In this document: in pieces, positions 8,398-17,565 of the stretch | Layout of the letters: each line of letters opens with the position of its first letter | Position numbering within the stretch: position 1 is the stretch's first letter | Assembly (NCBI GenBank): GCA_004551865.1 | Contig: SFPR01000010.1 | Location: forward strand, 1 to 59,422 | DNA from: Bacteroidales bacterium | GTDB taxonomy: Bacteria; Bacteroidota; Bacteroidia; Bacteroidales; P3 | Length of the DNA stretch: 59,422 nt | Direction of reading: 5' to 3' | Program-made: the position numbers and the translations under genes | Notes under the pieces: generated by a model | Databases searched by the model: none | Seen by the model: the letters and a program-made list of their open reading frames with translations, nothing else | Told to the model about the DNA's origin: nothing

Positions 8398-9282
8398 ATG
8401 AAAGGAATAGTTTTGGCAGGCGGAAGCGGCACCAGACTCTACCCTCTGACAAAAGGAGTCAGCAAACAATTGTTGCCGATTTACGACAAGCCGATGATAT
8501 ATTACCCTTTGTCGGTTCTGATGCTTGCACAAATACGAGATATTCTGATAATTTCAACTCCCGAAGACCTGCCCTGCTTTAAGCGTCTGCTCAAAGACGG
8601 CAGCGAATTGGGAATAAAAATTCAATATGCGGAGCAACCCTCACCCGACGGGCTGGCTCAGGCTTTCATCATTGGCGAAGAATTTATCGGCGAGGACAAT
8701 GTCTGCATGGTTTTGGGCGACAATATCTTCTATGGGCAGAGTTTTTCTTCCATGTTGAGGCAGGCGGTTGCCAATGCTGACAAAGACGACACTGCAACGG
8801 TGTTTGGTTATAGGGTAAAGGACCCTCAACGCTACGGAGTGGCAGAATTTGACGCAACCGGCAAGGTTCTCTCGATTGAAGAGAAACCCAAAAATCCCAA
8901 ATCGGACTATGCCGTTACCGGCTTGTACTTCTACCCCAACGATGTGGTACAAATTGCCAAAACAATCAAGCCTTCAGCTCGTGGAGAGCTTGAAATAACA
9001 TCGGTAAACCAAGCCTTCTTGGAGCAACAAAGGCTGTGCGTAAAATTGTTGGGCAGAGGATTTGCATGGTTGGACACCGGAACTCACGATAGTCTCACAG
9101 AAGCCTCGGGATTTGTAGAAACAATAGAAAAACGTCAGGGATTGAAAATAGCCTGCTTAGAAGAAATTGCCTACACCCAAGGCTGGATAAACTCGGACGA
9201 ACTTTTGAAAGTTGCAGAGCCGATGAAGAAAAACCAGTATGGCGAATATCTTATAGAACTGACCAAAAACCACCGACAATGA
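8398..9282 (+). CDS. rmlA: Glucose-1-phosphate thymidylyltransferase (RmlA)
   Basis: Makes dTDP-glucose from dTTP and glucose-1-phosphate, the first step to dTDP-deoxysugars. The 294-residue length is normal. The nucleotidyltransferase signature GIVLAGGSGTRLYPLT with KQLLPIYDKPM is at the N-terminus. MVLGDNIFYGQ and the EKPKNPKSDYAVTGLYFYP block follow, and GRGFAWLDTGTHDSL is the family's C-terminal motif. Its stop overlaps the rfbB start by four bases, indicating translational coupling. The later pathway genes rmlC and rmlD are not in this window. Confidence 0.96.
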   Translation: MKGIVLAGGSGTRLYPLTKGVSKQLLPIYDKPMIYYPLSVLMLAQIRDILIISTPEDLPCFKRLLKDGSELGIKIQYAEQPSPDGLAQAFIIGEEFIGEDNVCMVLGDNIFYGQSFSSMLRQAVANADKDDTATVFGYRVKDPQRYGVAEFDATGKVLSIEEKPKNPKSDYAVTGLYFYPNDVVQIAKTIKPSARGELEITSVNQAFLEQQRLCVKLLGRGFAWLDTGTHDSLTEASGFVETIEKRQGLKIACLEEIAYTQGWINSDELLKVAEPMKKNQYGEYLIELTKNHRQ

Positions 9283-10376
9283 AGAACATTTTAATCACGG
9301 GAGGTGCCGGATTTATCGGCTCACACGTTGTAAGACTATTTGTAAACAAGTATCCGGAATACCAAATATACAACTTGGACAAGCTGACTTACGCCGGAAA
9401 TCTTGAAAACCTCAAAGACATAGAGCAAAAGCCCAACTACCATTTCATAAAATCAGACATCTGCGATTTTGAAAGAGTGTTGCAAATTTTCAAAGACTAC
9501 AAGATTGACGGAGTTGTGCATCTTGCGGCAGAAAGTCATGTAGATAGAAGCATCAAAGACCCTTTCACCTTTGCAAAAACAAACATTCTCGGAACACTTT
9601 CTCTTTTGCAGGCAGCCAAAGAGTGTTGGAACGGCAACCACGAGGGTAAATTGTTTTACCATATCTCGACCGATGAAGTCTATGGGGCTTTGGAAGCAGA
9701 CAATCCCAAGGGAGGAAATCAGGCAGGAGGTGGTCCGTGGGGCAGAGACTTCTTTTGTGAGCAAACAAAATATGTTCCCCATTCTCCATACTCGGCAAGC
9801 AAGGCATCGAGCGACCATTTTGTGAGAGCATTCTTTGACACCTATTCACTCCCTGTGGTTATTACAAATTGTTCAAACAACTTTGGACCATACCAATTTC
9901 CCGAAAAGCTCATTCCTCTTGTGATAAACAACATCAGACACGGCAAGCCCATACCCGTATATGGCAAAGGAGAAAACGTAAGAGACTGGTTGTTCGTTGA
10001 AGACCACGCAAGAGCGATAGATATTATCTTTCACAAAGGACAAGCCGGCGAAACATATAACATTGGCGGCAACAACGAGTGGAAAAATATCGACTTGATA
10101 AGACAGATAATCAAGATAACCGACCGACTTTTGGGAAACGAGAACGGAAAGAGCGAAAGACTTATTTCTTTTGTTACCGACAGAGCCGGACACGACCTGA
10201 GGTATGCCATAGATAGCAGCAAACTGCAAGAAAAGCTCGCATGGCGACCTTCAAACGACTTTATCGGAAAATTGGAAGAAACAATACGCTGGTATCTCGA
10301 CAATGAGCAATGGTTAAACAACATAACAAGCGGCGAATACGAAAAATACTATAAACAGATGTACGAAGGAAAATAA
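9279..10376 (+). CDS. rfbB: dTDP-glucose 4,6-dehydratase (RfbB/RmlB)
   Basis: NAD-dependent extended short-chain dehydrogenase that converts dTDP-glucose to dTDP-4-keto-6-deoxyglucose. The N-terminal Rossmann motif is ITGGAGFIGSHVVRLF. The active-site segments are HISTDEVYGAL and the YSASKASSDH catalytic YxxxK pair. The C-terminal part includes GETYNIGGNNEWKN and DRAGHDLRYAID, typical of this enzyme. The start ATG overlaps the rmlA stop. Its product is the branch point for rhamnose, fucosamine and related sugars; the downstream enzyme is not seen here. Confidence 0.96.
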   Translation: MKNILITGGAGFIGSHVVRLFVNKYPEYQIYNLDKLTYAGNLENLKDIEQKPNYHFIKSDICDFERVLQIFKDYKIDGVVHLAAESHVDRSIKDPFTFAKTNILGTLSLLQAAKECWNGNHEGKLFYHISTDEVYGALEADNPKGGNQAGGGPWGRDFFCEQTKYVPHSPYSASKASSDHFVRAFFDTYSLPVVITNCSNNFGPYQFPEKLIPLVINNIRHGKPIPVYGKGENVRDWLFVEDHARAIDIIFHKGQAGETYNIGGNNEWKNIDLIRQIIKITDRLLGNENGKSERLISFVTDRAGHDLRYAIDSSKLQEKLAWRPSNDFIGKLEETIRWYLDNEQWLNNITSGEYEKYYKQMYEGK

Positions 10377-10451
10377 CAAAAGCAACCACTGCATCTGCAA
10401 GAAACTATATCATAAAATCGAAATTGAGAAAAGGAAATGCAAAACAGAACA

Positions 10452-11720
10452 ATGAATGATATTAAGATAGCGGTAATTGGTTTGGGATACGTAGGTCTTC
10501 CGTTGGCAAGGCTGTTTTCGACCAAGTTTCCGACGATTGGTTTTGACAAGAACTCTCTCAGAGTTGAAAAACTAATGAGCGGACACGACGACACTTTGGA
10601 AGTGAGTGATGATTTGCTGAAAGAAGCCATTGAAAGGCATGGTTTTCGTTGCACAAGCTCACTTGAAGAGATTAAAGACTGCAATTTTTATGTTGTTGCA
10701 GTGCCTACACCGGTTGATGAGAACAATCGTCCCGACCTAAAACCACTTTGGAGTGCGAGCGAAAGCGTTGGCAAGGTTATTTCCAAAGGCGATGTGGTTG
10801 TTTACGAATCTACGGTTTATCCGGGCGTTACAGAAGAAGAGTGTCTGCCCGTTGTGGAAAAAGTAAGCGGCTTGAAATTCAATCAAGACTTCTTTGCAGG
10901 CTACTCTCCCGAGAGAATAAATCCGGGAGACAAGCTGCACACGGTCGAAAAGATTAAGAAAGTAACCTCAGGCTCCACAGCAGAAATTGCAGAGCTTGTA
11001 GATAAGGTATATAACAGCGTTCTACTTAACGGAACTCACAAAGCACCTTCAATAAAGGTCGCCGAGGCTTCAAAAATCATCGAAAACTCACAGCGAGATG
11101 TCAATATAGCATTTATGAACGAGCTTGCAAAGATTTTTAATGCAATGGGAATTGACACTCATGATGTAATTGAGGCAGCCGCTTCAAAATGGAACTTTAT
11201 CAAACTAAGTCCCGGGCTTGTGGGAGGTCATTGCATAAGTGTAGATCCTTATTACCTCATTCAGAAAGCCCAAGTCTATGGAGTGTTGCCGAGAGTGATG
11301 AGCAACGCAAGGCGATTGAACGACGGCATGGGGGCATACGTTGCCAACCAAACGATTAAGACAATGAATAAAAAGGGAGTCTTGGTCAAAGATGCGGACA
11401 TTCTCATCTTGGGAATAACGTTCAAAGAAAATTGTCCCGACATTCGCAACACCAAAGTGGTCGATATTTATCACACATTGAACGAATATACCGACAACAT
11501 AACGATTTACGACCCTTGGGCAGGAGTTGAAAGCGTCAAAAAGGAGTATGGCATCAATATTGTCAAGAAGATAGACAACAAAAAGTACGATGCCGTCATT
11601 CTTGCGGTGGCTCACAATGAGTTTTTGACCTTGGATATCAAATCTCTGCTCAAAGAAAACAGCGTAGTCTATGACGTAAAAGGAGTATTAGAACGTTCGC
11701 TTGTCGATGACAGACTATAA
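10452..11720 (+). CDS. Nucleotide-sugar dehydrogenase (UDP-GlcNAc/GalNAc or UDP-Glc dehydrogenase family)
   Basis: NAD-dependent enzyme oxidising the C6 alcohol of a UDP-sugar to a uronic acid for surface polysaccharide synthesis. N-terminal Rossmann motif IAVIGLGYVGLPLA; the catalytic Cys is in the segment SPGLVGGHCISVDPYYL; the C-terminal domain starts near ILGITFKENCPDIRNTK. The GGHCISVDPYYL form and the 422-residue length resemble the TviB/WbpA/VipA branch that uses UDP-HexNAc rather than Ugd proper. An ATG 15 bases upstream (10437) is also possible. The chosen start matches the family N-terminus. It lies about 60-75 bases after rfbB, so it is probably cotranscribed. Confidence 0.85.
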   Translation: MNDIKIAVIGLGYVGLPLARLFSTKFPTIGFDKNSLRVEKLMSGHDDTLEVSDDLLKEAIERHGFRCTSSLEEIKDCNFYVVAVPTPVDENNRPDLKPLWSASESVGKVISKGDVVVYESTVYPGVTEEECLPVVEKVSGLKFNQDFFAGYSPERINPGDKLHTVEKIKKVTSGSTAEIAELVDKVYNSVLLNGTHKAPSIKVAEASKIIENSQRDVNIAFMNELAKIFNAMGIDTHDVIEAAASKWNFIKLSPGLVGGHCISVDPYYLIQKAQVYGVLPRVMSNARRLNDGMGAYVANQTIKTMNKKGVLVKDADILILGITFKENCPDIRNTKVVDIYHTLNEYTDNITIYDPWAGVESVKKEYGINIVKKIDNKKYDAVILAVAHNEFLTLDIKSLLKENSVVYDVKGVLERSLVDDRL

Positions 11721-11760
11721 ATCATCATCAAACACTGCATCAACAAAAACGCAACAAACG

Positions 11761-14553
11761 ATGAACAAATCAAAACTGCAAAGTCTTCAACCAATACGCA
11801 TCAAGGGTGCAAGGGCAAACAATCTCAAAAATATAGATGTTGAAATCCCTGTCAATAAACTCGTTGTCATTACGGGGGTATCCGGAAGCGGTAAAACATC
11901 TTTGGCTTTTGACACTCTCTTTGCCGAAGGTCAGAGACGTTATGTGGAGAGTCTGTCTTCGTATGCAAGACAATTTCTCGGCAGAATGAACAAACCGGAA
12001 GTCGATGACATAAGCGGAATTGCTCCTGCGATAGCTGTGCAACAGAGAACTGCCAACCGCAACCCTCGTTCGACAGTCGGCACAACCACCGAGATATATG
12101 AATACATCAAAGTGCTGTTTGCAAAAATCGGCAGGACATATTCTCCAATATCGGGTTGTGAAGTAAAACGACACAGTGTCAAAAACGTGGTCGATTTCAT
12201 TCTTTCACAAAAAGACAACGAAACAATCATCATACTTTCTCCTCTTTCAAAACGCCGAGACGAGACTTGGCAGGAAAAATTTGACACTCTCATTCAGTCA
12301 GGCTACCTGAGGGTAATGACAGAAGGAAATATCAGTCTGATTGAAGAGGCAAGGAATAATCATATCGACCAAGAGTCTTCACCGAGCCTTGTCATCGACC
12401 GATTGAAACTCAAAGAGCGTAATGAGGAAATGAATATGCGTTTGTACGATTCGGTACATACGGCTTTCAATGAGTCAGATGGTTTTTGCGATGTGCTGCT
12501 TTCTGACGGCAGTGTGGAGCATTTTTCAAACAGATTTGAGGCTGACGGCATCAGTTTCGTAAAACCTTCGGAAAACTTCTTTGCTTTTAACAATCCTTAC
12601 GGAGCTTGTCAGACTTGCAAGGGGTCCGGTGTTGTCGAAGGCATATCCGAAGATCTTGTAATCTCACGTCCCGAACTTTCTGTCTATGATGGAGCGGTTA
12701 ATTGTTGGAAAGGTGTGATGATGAAGAAGTTTCAAGAGGACTTTATCTCAAAAGCCCATAAGAAATTCCCAATTCATCGTCCCTATAATGAGCTTACAGA
12801 AGAACAAAAAGACTTTCTGTGGAACGCAAGAGGCGAAGTTATCGGAATAAATGCCTTTTTTGATATGCTCAGAGCCGAAAGCTACAAAATACAATTCAAA
12901 GTCATGCTCAGCCGATACACAGGCAGAACGACTTGTCCCGATTGTAAGGGTACAAGGCTGCGAAAAGATGCCTCATACGTCAAAGTTGCCGGCAAGAGCA
13001 TAGTGGATTTGGTTCTTATGCCGGTGAGTGAGTTGCTCGATTTCTTCAATAACATTTCTCTTTCGGAATATGAGAAGAGTGTATCGGAGCGGTTGCTCGG
13101 CGAAATTCGTTCTCGCTTGGGCTATCTGTGCGAAGTGGGCTTGGGTTATCTCACTCTCAATCGCCAAAGTTCCACTCTCTCGGGAGGAGAAAGCCAGCGA
13201 ATAGCCTTGGCTACCTCTTTGGGAAGTCCTTTGGTGGGAAGCATGTACGTTTTGGACGAACCGACAATCGGTCTTCACTCTCGCGATACAAGAAGTCTTG
13301 TGAACGTCCTTCTCAAACTGCGAGACGTGGGCAACACTGTAATAGTTGTCGAACACGATGAGCAGGTTATCAATGCGGCAGACTACATCATCGACATAGG
13401 TCCTTATGCCGGAAAAAACGGAGGCGAAGTAGTCTTTGCCGGAACTTACAAAGAATTGATAGAAAGCGGCAAATCGCTCACCGCCGACTATATAACAGGC
13501 AAAAAAATCATACCTCTGCCACAAAAGCGTCGCAAGTGGAAAGAATACCTCAGGGTTGAGGGAGCGTGCGAGAACAATCTGAAATCGGTAACCTTCACTC
13601 TGCCGCTTCAAGTCAAGACAGTGGTTTGCGGAGTGTCGGGATCGGGCAAGACAACACTCGTAAAAAAAGTGATGTACAATGCAATGTGTGCCTATCTTGG
13701 CACAGCGGTGGAACAGCTGCCCAAATGTTCACCACTTTCGGGCAGTTTGAGCCTTTTGGAGGCTGTGGAAATGGTCGATCAAAACCCTATCGGTCGCTCC
13801 TCTCGCTCAAATCCCGTAACATATTTGGGAGCCTTTGAAGACATTCGGGAACTCTTTGCCTCACAACCCCTTGCCAAAAAGAGAGGTCTGCGTGCTGGCT
13901 ATTTTTCTTTTAACATCGAGGGAGGAAGATGCGAAGAGTGTAAGGGAGAAGGCACAGTTACCATTCCTATGCAGTTCATGGCAGATGTACTTTTGCCTTG
14001 CGAGAGTTGCAACGGCAAGCGTTACAAAGATGAAGCATTGGAAATAACCTACCAAGACAAGTCTATATATGACGTACTCACCATGACGATTGACCAAGCC
14101 ATAGAGATGTTCTCTCAAGACGAGAGTCCGGTCTGCAAAAGAATTTGCAAAAAACTACAATCCTTGCAAAAGGTGGGCTTGGGTTACCTTCAACTCGGAC
14201 AAAGCTCCAACAGTCTCTCGGGAGGTGAAGCTCAGAGAATAAAATTAGCCTACTTTTTGTCAAAAGGTGAGAACGAAAAGAAGACAATCTTCATCTTCGA
14301 CGAGCCATCGACCGGATTGCACTTCCACGACATAGTGAAGCTGAACCGATGCTTCGACGAGCTTGTAGATTTGGGGCATAGCGTCTTGATAATCGAGCAT
14401 AACCCCGACATAATCAAGACGGCAGACTGGCTGATTGAACTCGGAGAAGGAGGAGGAAAAGAAGGAGGAAAGATAATCTTTGAAGGTACTCCCGAAGAGT
14501 TGGTGAAACAAAACATCGGATACACCGCTCCTTTCCTCAAAGACAAGCTGTAA
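11761..14553 (+). CDS. uvrA: UvrABC system protein A (excinuclease ATPase)
   Basis: DNA-damage recognition subunit of nucleotide excision repair, about 930 residues. There are two ABC ATPase halves. Half one: Walker A GVSGSGKTSLAF, signature LSGGESQRIALA, Walker B YVLDEPTIGLHS. Half two: GVSGSGKTTLVKK, LSGGEAQRIKLA, FIFDEPSTGLH. The zinc modules appear as CQTC/CPDC and CEEC/CESC pairs. An upstream ATG at 11707 overlaps the previous gene by 14 bases and is an alternative start. The position directly behind polysaccharide genes is unusual but may only reflect read-through. Some Bacteroidota carry more than one UvrA paralogue, so this could be a second copy. Confidence 0.93.
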   Translation: MNKSKLQSLQPIRIKGARANNLKNIDVEIPVNKLVVITGVSGSGKTSLAFDTLFAEGQRRYVESLSSYARQFLGRMNKPEVDDISGIAPAIAVQQRTANRNPRSTVGTTTEIYEYIKVLFAKIGRTYSPISGCEVKRHSVKNVVDFILSQKDNETIIILSPLSKRRDETWQEKFDTLIQSGYLRVMTEGNISLIEEARNNHIDQESSPSLVIDRLKLKERNEEMNMRLYDSVHTAFNESDGFCDVLLSDGSVEHFSNRFEADGISFVKPSENFFAFNNPYGACQTCKGSGVVEGISEDLVISRPELSVYDGAVNCWKGVMMKKFQEDFISKAHKKFPIHRPYNELTEEQKDFLWNARGEVIGINAFFDMLRAESYKIQFKVMLSRYTGRTTCPDCKGTRLRKDASYVKVAGKSIVDLVLMPVSELLDFFNNISLSEYEKSVSERLLGEIRSRLGYLCEVGLGYLTLNRQSSTLSGGESQRIALATSLGSPLVGSMYVLDEPTIGLHSRDTRSLVNVLLKLRDVGNTVIVVEHDEQVINAADYIIDIGPYAGKNGGEVVFAGTYKELIESGKSLTADYITGKKIIPLPQKRRKWKEYLRVEGACENNLKSVTFTLPLQVKTVVCGVSGSGKTTLVKKVMYNAMCAYLGTAVEQLPKCSPLSGSLSLLEAVEMVDQNPIGRSSRSNPVTYLGAFEDIRELFASQPLAKKRGLRAGYFSFNIEGGRCEECKGEGTVTIPMQFMADVLLPCESCNGKRYKDEALEITYQDKSIYDVLTMTIDQAIEMFSQDESPVCKRICKKLQSLQKVGLGYLQLGQSSNSLSGGEAQRIKLAYFLSKGENEKKTIFIFDEPSTGLHFHDIVKLNRCFDELVDLGHSVLIIEHNPDIIKTADWLIELGEGGGKEGGKIIFEGTPEELVKQNIGYTAPFLKDKL

Positions 14554-14571
14554 GAAATAAAAAACAAAAAA

Positions 14572-14607
14572 ACAAGGGAGCAAATCAAACATCTGCTCCC
14601 TTGTTTT
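14572..14607. terminator. Bidirectional terminator between uvrA and the barrel protein gene
   Basis: ACAAGGGAGCA (14572-14582) pairs with TGCTCCCTTGT (14594-14604), an 11-bp stem. TTTT follows on the plus strand, and a long A-rich run on the other side gives a U-tract for minus-strand transcripts. It serves two convergent genes. Confidence 0.85.
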
Positions 14608-14614
14608 GCAATTA

Positions 14615-15430
14615 TCAGAAATGGTAACCTGCTTTCAGTACAAGCATCGACGGATTGAGCGTTTCGCCTTGAAAACCTATTCTGTCTGCATTGTACACAT
14701 CGTCATACATACTCGTGATTGATCCGTTGCCTTTGAGCCTTTGGTATCCCAAGTTGTAGTAATGCAGACCCAAGCTGAAGTATTTTGAGAGCTTGATGCC
14801 CGCTCCGATTTGGAAAGAAAAGCTCGTGGTGGTTTCATAGTTCATTGTCGTCATATACTCTTGGTAAATGTAGCTGTCTTCTGTCGGAGTAGTGTACGAT
14901 ATGCTGCTTTCAAATCGTGTAGGCTTGAAGAAATTTAAGCCTGCTCCTATCTCTCCATAGACGGAAATACCTTTTGCAATCGTCCTTTCATAGTCAAATC
15001 CCAATATTATGGGAATGTTTCGATAGGAAGGTACTTCAAAAATTGTCTCGACACCACTCATGCCTGCGGAAGTGAAGAGGTTGTTGTCGTAAGTGTTCTT
15101 CCAAGCCACATAGTCCTTGACATCTCTGCTCGGGTATGAGTAATGGTAATCTCCCGTTATGATTATACCCAAGCCTTTGACCACCGGCATATTTATTCTT
15201 ACCTTCCAACCAAGTCCTATTCCCAATCCTGCACCTGCCTGATTGGAACTTTCCGTATTCCAAGCCACATTTCCGCCTCCTACTTCATGAACGCACTGCG
15301 AAGAAGCGTATGAACCCAAAGGCATACTGCCGCCCAAATGCAACGAAAAATCGACCTGAGCAACCACACTGCCTCCTCCAAAGACTGACAACAAGAACAA
15401 AATCAAGGTATTAAAAATAAATTTTTTCAT
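14615..15430 (-). CDS. Outer-membrane beta-barrel protein
   Basis: 271 residues with an N-terminal signal peptide ending near GGGSVVAQ. The mature part alternates hydrophobic and polar residues with many Gly and aromatic residues (LHLGGSMPLGSYA, ISVYGEIGAGLNFFKP, FSFQIGAGIKL, FSLGLHYYNLGYQ). It ends in an aromatic residue (LKAGYHF), as expected for a barrel recognised by the BAM complex. I do not know its ligand or function. It converges with uvrA on the shared terminator. Array 2 lies about 40-115 bases upstream of its start codon. Confidence 0.75.
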   Translation of the reverse strand: MKKFIFNTLILFLLSVFGGGSVVAQVDFSLHLGGSMPLGSYASSQCVHEVGGGNVAWNTESSNQAGAGLGIGLGWKVRINMPVVKGLGIIITGDYHYSYPSRDVKDYVAWKNTYDNNLFTSAGMSGVETIFEVPSYRNIPIILGFDYERTIAKGISVYGEIGAGLNFFKPTRFESSISYTTPTEDSYIYQEYMTTMNYETTTSFSFQIGAGIKLSKYFSLGLHYYNLGYQRLKGNGSITSMYDDVYNADRIGFQGETLNPSMLVLKAGYHF

Positions 15431-15471
15431 ATCTCCAAATATTGAAATTACAATGTTAAACTACTATTTCC

Positions 15472-15547
15472 AAAACGCCGTTTCAGTCGGATAAAACGGC
15501 GTTTTATTTCAGTAAAACGCCATTCTATTTTGCCAAAACGCCGTTTT
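15472..15547. repeat. 21-bp phased palindrome array 2 (four units)
   Basis: Cores at 15476, 15497, 15518 and 15539, all intervals 21 bp. The third unit is decayed (CGCCA). It lies between two minus-strand genes, upstream of the barrel gene and immediately after the DUF5683-like gene. Confidence 0.9.
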
Positions 15548-15565
15548 ATTTTTACTCAAACTCTA

Positions 15566-16243
15566 TTAAAAATTAAGCGATAGTCCAATGCCCGAAGTAA
15601 AGCCCGATGTCATTGCTCCGTTTTGCTGCATAATACTGCCGTATTGAAACTCCGGTCTGAAACCAAGCGAAGTTTTTTTACCGATTTGCATAGATATATA
15701 TCCGTTTTGCATATTGACTTTTTGGGCAAGGTAAACCGCATCTATGACAGAGTAAAGTGCTACGCCTATGTGCATAACCCCTACAAACATCAGCCCTCCT
15801 TCTCCATTGATAAGGGTAGCCAGCAAACTGCCTGTGTATGCCAAAGGAAGCCCTGCAACAGTCCAGATGAAAGGTCCCCAACCTTTTTCCCAATTTGTTG
15901 CATACAGCTGACCCAATCCCGGAATGATGCACGACAACAAGCCCGCCGTAAATGGTGATTTGCGTACAAAGCCATGCTGATAGGGATTTGGCAACGACAT
16001 GACCACACTTTGAGGAAGCGGAGCAGCCTCTTTGACAATTTTGACGACGTCCTTCATATCAAAAAACATCAAGCTACCCTCCGGAGTTTGCAGTTTGACA
16101 CCCTTGTCGGGTATCTGCTCGGTAACAAAGCCCTTAATCGTGTTTCCGTTCTTCAAATGTACAACGTCAATCAGCACTTCCTGTGCATAGATTGACAATC
16201 CCGCCAACACAACCGCACACAACATCAACAATTTCTTTGTCAT
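15566..16243 (-). CDS. DUF5683-like exported membrane protein, copy 1
   Basis: 225 residues with a signal peptide (LLMLCAVVLAGLSIYAQ). A small N-terminal domain follows (VVHLKNGNTIKGFVTEQIP...LQTPEGS), then KSPFTAGLLSCIIPGLGQLY, which opens a segment with two or three membrane helices (GPFIWTVAGLPLAYTGSLL, GLMFVGVMHIGVALYSVI). The C-terminus is short and barrel-like. It is clearly paralogous to the gene at 18520-19221. An upstream ATG at 16285 is rejected because the promoter at 16272-16301 overlaps it. The function is unknown; DUF5683 is my best match from memory. Confidence 0.72.
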   Translation of the reverse strand: MTKKLLMLCAVVLAGLSIYAQEVLIDVVHLKNGNTIKGFVTEQIPDKGVKLQTPEGSLMFFDMKDVVKIVKEAAPLPQSVVMSLPNPYQHGFVRKSPFTAGLLSCIIPGLGQLYATNWEKGWGPFIWTVAGLPLAYTGSLLATLINGEGGLMFVGVMHIGVALYSVIDAVYLAQKVNMQNGYISMQIGKKTSLGFRPEFQYGSIMQQNGAMTSGFTSGIGLSLNF

Positions 16244-16271
16244 AACAAAAATAACTTCGTGTATTACGCCG

Positions 16272-16301
16272 CAAAGATACAACAATTCTCACATCTTTCA
16301 A
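16272..16301 (-). promoter_or_regulatory. Promoter of DUF5683-like copy 1
   Basis: On the minus strand: TTG (16301-16299), 19-base spacer, TATCTTTG (16279-16272). Transcription would start near 16265, giving a leader of about 20 bases. Confidence 0.65.
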
Positions 16302-16332
16302 CAATTCTTATACAAAACAACCCAAAAGAGAA

Positions 16333-16345
16333 AAACAAAATCACC
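16333..16345. repeat. Left 13-bp direct repeat of the AAA/TOPRIM module
   Basis: AAACAAAATCACC here is repeated exactly at 18498-18510. Together the two copies bracket the module. The repeat is A-rich, so a chance match is possible. Confidence 0.5.
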
Positions 16346-16449
16346 ATTACCACAAAGCATAGTGCAAAGACAAAATGCAGTTTTGCCGTAAAAAATCTAC
16401 GGAAGTCGATTTTTGTTTGTATATTTGCAAGCTCAAAACAGAATGGAAT

Positions 16450-17565
16450 ATGCTTAGAAAATTCAGTGTTTCAAATTTCAAGTGCTTCAAAGATAAGTTT
16501 GAGTTTGACCTTTCTTCGGCAAAAAATTACACTTTCAATACCGATTGTGTCAAAAATGGCATTGTAAATTGCTCGATAATCTATGGATATAATGGTTCGG
16601 GTAAATCGAACCTCGGATTGGCTATATTTGACATTATAGAACACCTGACCGACAACAACAGACAGGAGTTTCCTTACAAGCACTACACCAATGCCTATAA
16701 TGAAAGCGATATTGCGGAGTTTGAATATGAGTTTTCTTTTGACGACACCATAGTAAGCTATGGTTATAGCAAGTCAAACTATAAGAAAATCATATCCGAA
16801 CGTTTTTGTATCGACCAAAGAGAAGTAATAAGTTTTGACAGAAGAGGCGGAAATACAACATTTGTTTCTTTGCTCAGAGGAACAGAAACCCTCAACAAGA
16901 GCATTTCGGACGATAGTTTGTCGGTATTGAAATACATAAAGAACAACTCTGTATTACAAAACAACAAAGAAAACGAAGTATTCAACCAATTCTTTCGATT
17001 TGTCGAACACATGCTTTTCTTCCGTTCGCTTGAAGATAGGACATACTTGGGACAAACCTCCGGCACTGCAACTCTTACTGATGAAATAATCAGAGAAGAT
17101 AAGGTGGAAGACTTTGAAAAATTTCTCAACGAGGCAAACGTACAATGCAAACTATCTGTTATTGAAGACGGAATGGGAAACAAAAACATTGCTTTTGACT
17201 TCGGAAGCAAGAAGTTACCATTTATAGACATCATGTCGACGGGAACAAGCTCTCTGATGCTGTTCTACTATTGGTATCTGTACATACAAAGAGAAATATC
17301 TTTCTTTTTCATTGATGAATTTGATGCTTTCTATCATCACGAACTCTCCAAAACAATCATCAAAAAGATAAAAGAGTGCGGCGTACAGTTCATTGTAACA
17401 ACTCACAACACCTCCATAATGAACAACAACCTGATGAGACCCGATTGTCTGTTCCTTATGAACAACCGAAAGATACTTCCTTTGGTTAAATGTACCGACA
17501 AAGAACTTAGGGAGGCTCACAACATAGAGAAAATCTACAAAGCAAACGGATTTTATGTCGAATAA
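16450..17565 (+). CDS. AAA_15/21-type ATPase of a two-gene defence-like module
   Basis: 371-residue ABC/SMC-like ATPase of the kind found in PARIS (AriA), AbiL and Septu systems. Walker A is YGYNGSGKSN (residues 45-54), Walker B with catalytic Glu is FFFIDEFDAF (D289, E290), and the switch His is in FIVTTHNTS (H319). It starts LRKFSVSNFKCFKDKFEF, the standard beginning of this family. The frame is open from 16375, but the -7 motif TATATTTG at 16420-16427 puts the transcript start after that, favouring the ATG at 16450. Its last 11 bases overlap the TOPRIM gene. In related systems the ATPase senses phage proteins and releases the toxic partner. A phage-defence role here is inferred. Confidence 0.8.
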   Translation: MLRKFSVSNFKCFKDKFEFDLSSAKNYTFNTDCVKNGIVNCSIIYGYNGSGKSNLGLAIFDIIEHLTDNNRQEFPYKHYTNAYNESDIAEFEYEFSFDDTIVSYGYSKSNYKKIISERFCIDQREVISFDRRGGNTTFVSLLRGTETLNKSISDDSLSVLKYIKNNSVLQNNKENEVFNQFFRFVEHMLFFRSLEDRTYLGQTSGTATLTDEIIREDKVEDFEKFLNEANVQCKLSVIEDGMGNKNIAFDFGSKKLPFIDIMSTGTSSLMLFYYWYLYIQREISFFFIDEFDAFYHHELSKTIIKKIKECGVQFIVTTHNTSIMNNNLMRPDCLFLMNNRKILPLVKCTDKELREAHNIEKIYKANGFYVE

